From the NCBI GenBank assembly GCA_023485645.1, contig JAMCZM010000008.1, forward strand, positions 1 to 5,699: a DNA stretch of 5,699 bases, in the 5' to 3' direction. The notes under the pieces are model-generated. The model was not told where the DNA came from. It saw nothing but the letters and a program-made list of their open reading frames with translations, and ran no database searches. Every line of letters starts with the position of its first letter. Within the stretch, counting starts at the first letter, position 1. Both the position numbers and the translations under genes were made by a program. This document shows, piece after piece, positions 5,030-5,699 of this stretch. This stretch comes from Candidatus Martarchaeota archaeon (GTDB lineage Archaea > Micrarchaeota > Micrarchaeia > Micrarchaeales > Micrarchaeaceae).

Positions 5030-5034
5030 GTGAT
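5030..5034 (+). promoter_or_regulatory. ribosome binding site for aIF5A
   Basis: GTGAT lies 7 bases before the ATG at 5042. It supports that start over in-frame candidates at 5021 (TTG), 5030 (GTG) and 5033 (ATG), which overlap or precede the site. The spacing is longer than the 3 bases seen at most other genes here. Confidence 0.5.
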
Positions 5035-5041
5035 GATTTTT

Positions 5042-5437
5042 ATGGAAGATGGAATAACATTCACCTCATTGAAAGAACTCAAAGTTGGGAAGTATCTATT
5101 AATAGATAATATACCATGCAGAGTTGTAGATATAGAGACCAGTGCTCCTGGAAAGCATGGAGCTGCAAAGATGAGAATAACAGCAATAGGCATATTTGAT
5201 GGACAGAAAAAAACACTATTAAAACCAGGAGATGGTGATGTTGAGGCTCCAGTTATAGCAAAGAAAAAGGCACAAGTTGTATCTATAGAGGGCGATAGTG
5301 CGCAATTAATGGACCTTGAAACATATGAGGTATACTCATTGTCAATACCAGATGAATTTAAGGGAAAGCTCTCCGCTGGAGGGGAAGTTGAAATACTTGA
5401 GGCTATGGGTAGACGTGCATTTGCCAAAATAAATTAA
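5042..5437 (+). CDS. translation factor aIF5A (hypusine-containing)
   Basis: aIF5A binds the ribosome between the P and E sites and helps peptide-bond formation and termination, relieving stalls such as proline runs. The 131 residues match the archaeal length. ELKVGKYLLIDNIPCRVVDI (12-31) begins the N-terminal SH3-like domain. SAPGKHGAAK (34-43) is the hypusine loop, with Lys38 as the expected modified residue. MRITAIGIFDGQKK follows, and the C-terminal OB domain runs from about residue 70 to the end. The modification needs a deoxyhypusine synthase encoded elsewhere. I start at 5042 because MEDGITFTSLKELKVGKY fits the family and a GTGAT lies upstream. A TATA-like element at 4969-4978 and the terminator before it suggest a separate transcript from ftsZ. 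S24e follows 20 bases after the stop without a terminator, so the two are probably one operon. Confidence 0.96.
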   Translation: MEDGITFTSLKELKVGKYLLIDNIPCRVVDIETSAPGKHGAAKMRITAIGIFDGQKKTLLKPGDGDVEAPVIAKKKAQVVSIEGDSAQLMDLETYEVYSLSIPDEFKGKLSAGGEVEILEAMGRRAFAKIN

Positions 5438-5457
5438 ATTATATTTTATGTGATATT

Positions 5458-5699
5458 ATGAATATACATGTTATATCAGAAACAGAGAATAAATTATTTG
5501 ATAGAAAGGAGATTGTGTGTTCTGTCACACTTGATGATAGAACATTGTCAAATGAGGAGGCGAAAAGAGAGCTTTGCAAGAAAATGAATTTAAAGCCAGA
5601 TGCTACTATAATTACAGGAATTGAACAGAGTTTTGGCATAAAACATTGTACAATATATGCACATGCATATGCAAAAAGCTCAGATATAGAGAAATTCGA
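5458..5699 (+). CDS. rps24e: small-subunit ribosomal protein eS24 (S24e), cut by the window end
   Basis: This is ribosomal protein S24e of the archaeal/eukaryal 30S/40S subunit. Eighty codons are present. The start MNIHVISETENKLFDRKEI (1-19) carries the family's N-terminal pattern of a beta strand, ENxLxxRKE and a second strand. EEAKRELCKKMNLKPDATII (33-52) follows, then FGIKHCTIYAHAYAKSSD (58-75), matching the conserved region where S24e has FG followed by a YAxxY/YD strand. The reading is open to the last base, so the C-terminus lies outside the window. GTGAT (5450-5454) sits 3 bases before the ATG. It is 20 bases downstream of aIF5A and likely co-transcribed with it. Confidence 0.92.
   Translation, partial: MNIHVISETENKLFDRKEIVCSVTLDDRTLSNEEAKRELCKKMNLKPDATIITGIEQSFGIKHCTIYAHAYAKSSDIEKF

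Noticed and set aside
5002..5427. 141-codon minus-strand open frame over aIF5A
   Set aside because: It mirrors aIF5A almost exactly, and the plus strand has the hypusine loop and full family match.

Overview
The window comes from an AT-rich archaeon. It carries archaeal/eukaryal-type translation genes (ribosomal proteins S8e and S24e, and translation factor aIF5A with a hypusine-site lysine). It also has BRE/TATA-like promoters, GTGAT-type Shine-Dalgarno sites and two FtsZ paralogs. The very compact layout and a secreted or anchored protein rich in Asn, Ser, Thr and Tyr would suit a small-genome DPANN-type lineage such as the ARMAN/Micrarchaeota group. That placement is inference and not shown by the sequence.

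Left part, minus strand (1-891). A stand-alone tRNA-binding OB-fold protein (565-891) is followed by a beta-class carbonic anhydrase (508 to beyond base 1). The anhydrase keeps its zinc-site motifs but is broken by two frameshifts and an in-frame stop; one frameshift lies in an 11-base poly-C/G tract. A divergent promoter region with a hairpin-forming inverted repeat (955-970) separates this block from the plus-strand genes.

Middle, plus strand (991-2614). Ribosomal protein S8e is followed within 6 bases by an unrecognised charged 151-residue protein, probably co-translated with it. Then comes an unrecognised 224-residue protein with one N-terminal membrane anchor and 12 N-glycosylation sequons.

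Right part, plus strand (2657-5699). Two full-length, diverged FtsZ genes lie in tandem. Each ends in a tetraloop hairpin that contains its own stop codon and is followed by T-rich DNA. An aIF5A gene with its own TATA-like element comes next, then S24e, cut by the window end. The region combines cell division (FtsZ pair, perhaps the anchored protein) with translation (S8e, aIF5A, S24e, tRNA-binding protein).

The points most worth a second look are the tandem ftsZ pair with unusual GTP-loop residues, a 29-bp exact repeat shared by the two genes, the stop-codon hairpins, and the broken carbonic anhydrase with its G-tract. No tRNA, rRNA, CRISPR or insertion sequence was seen, and no intergenic gap exceeds 300 bases.
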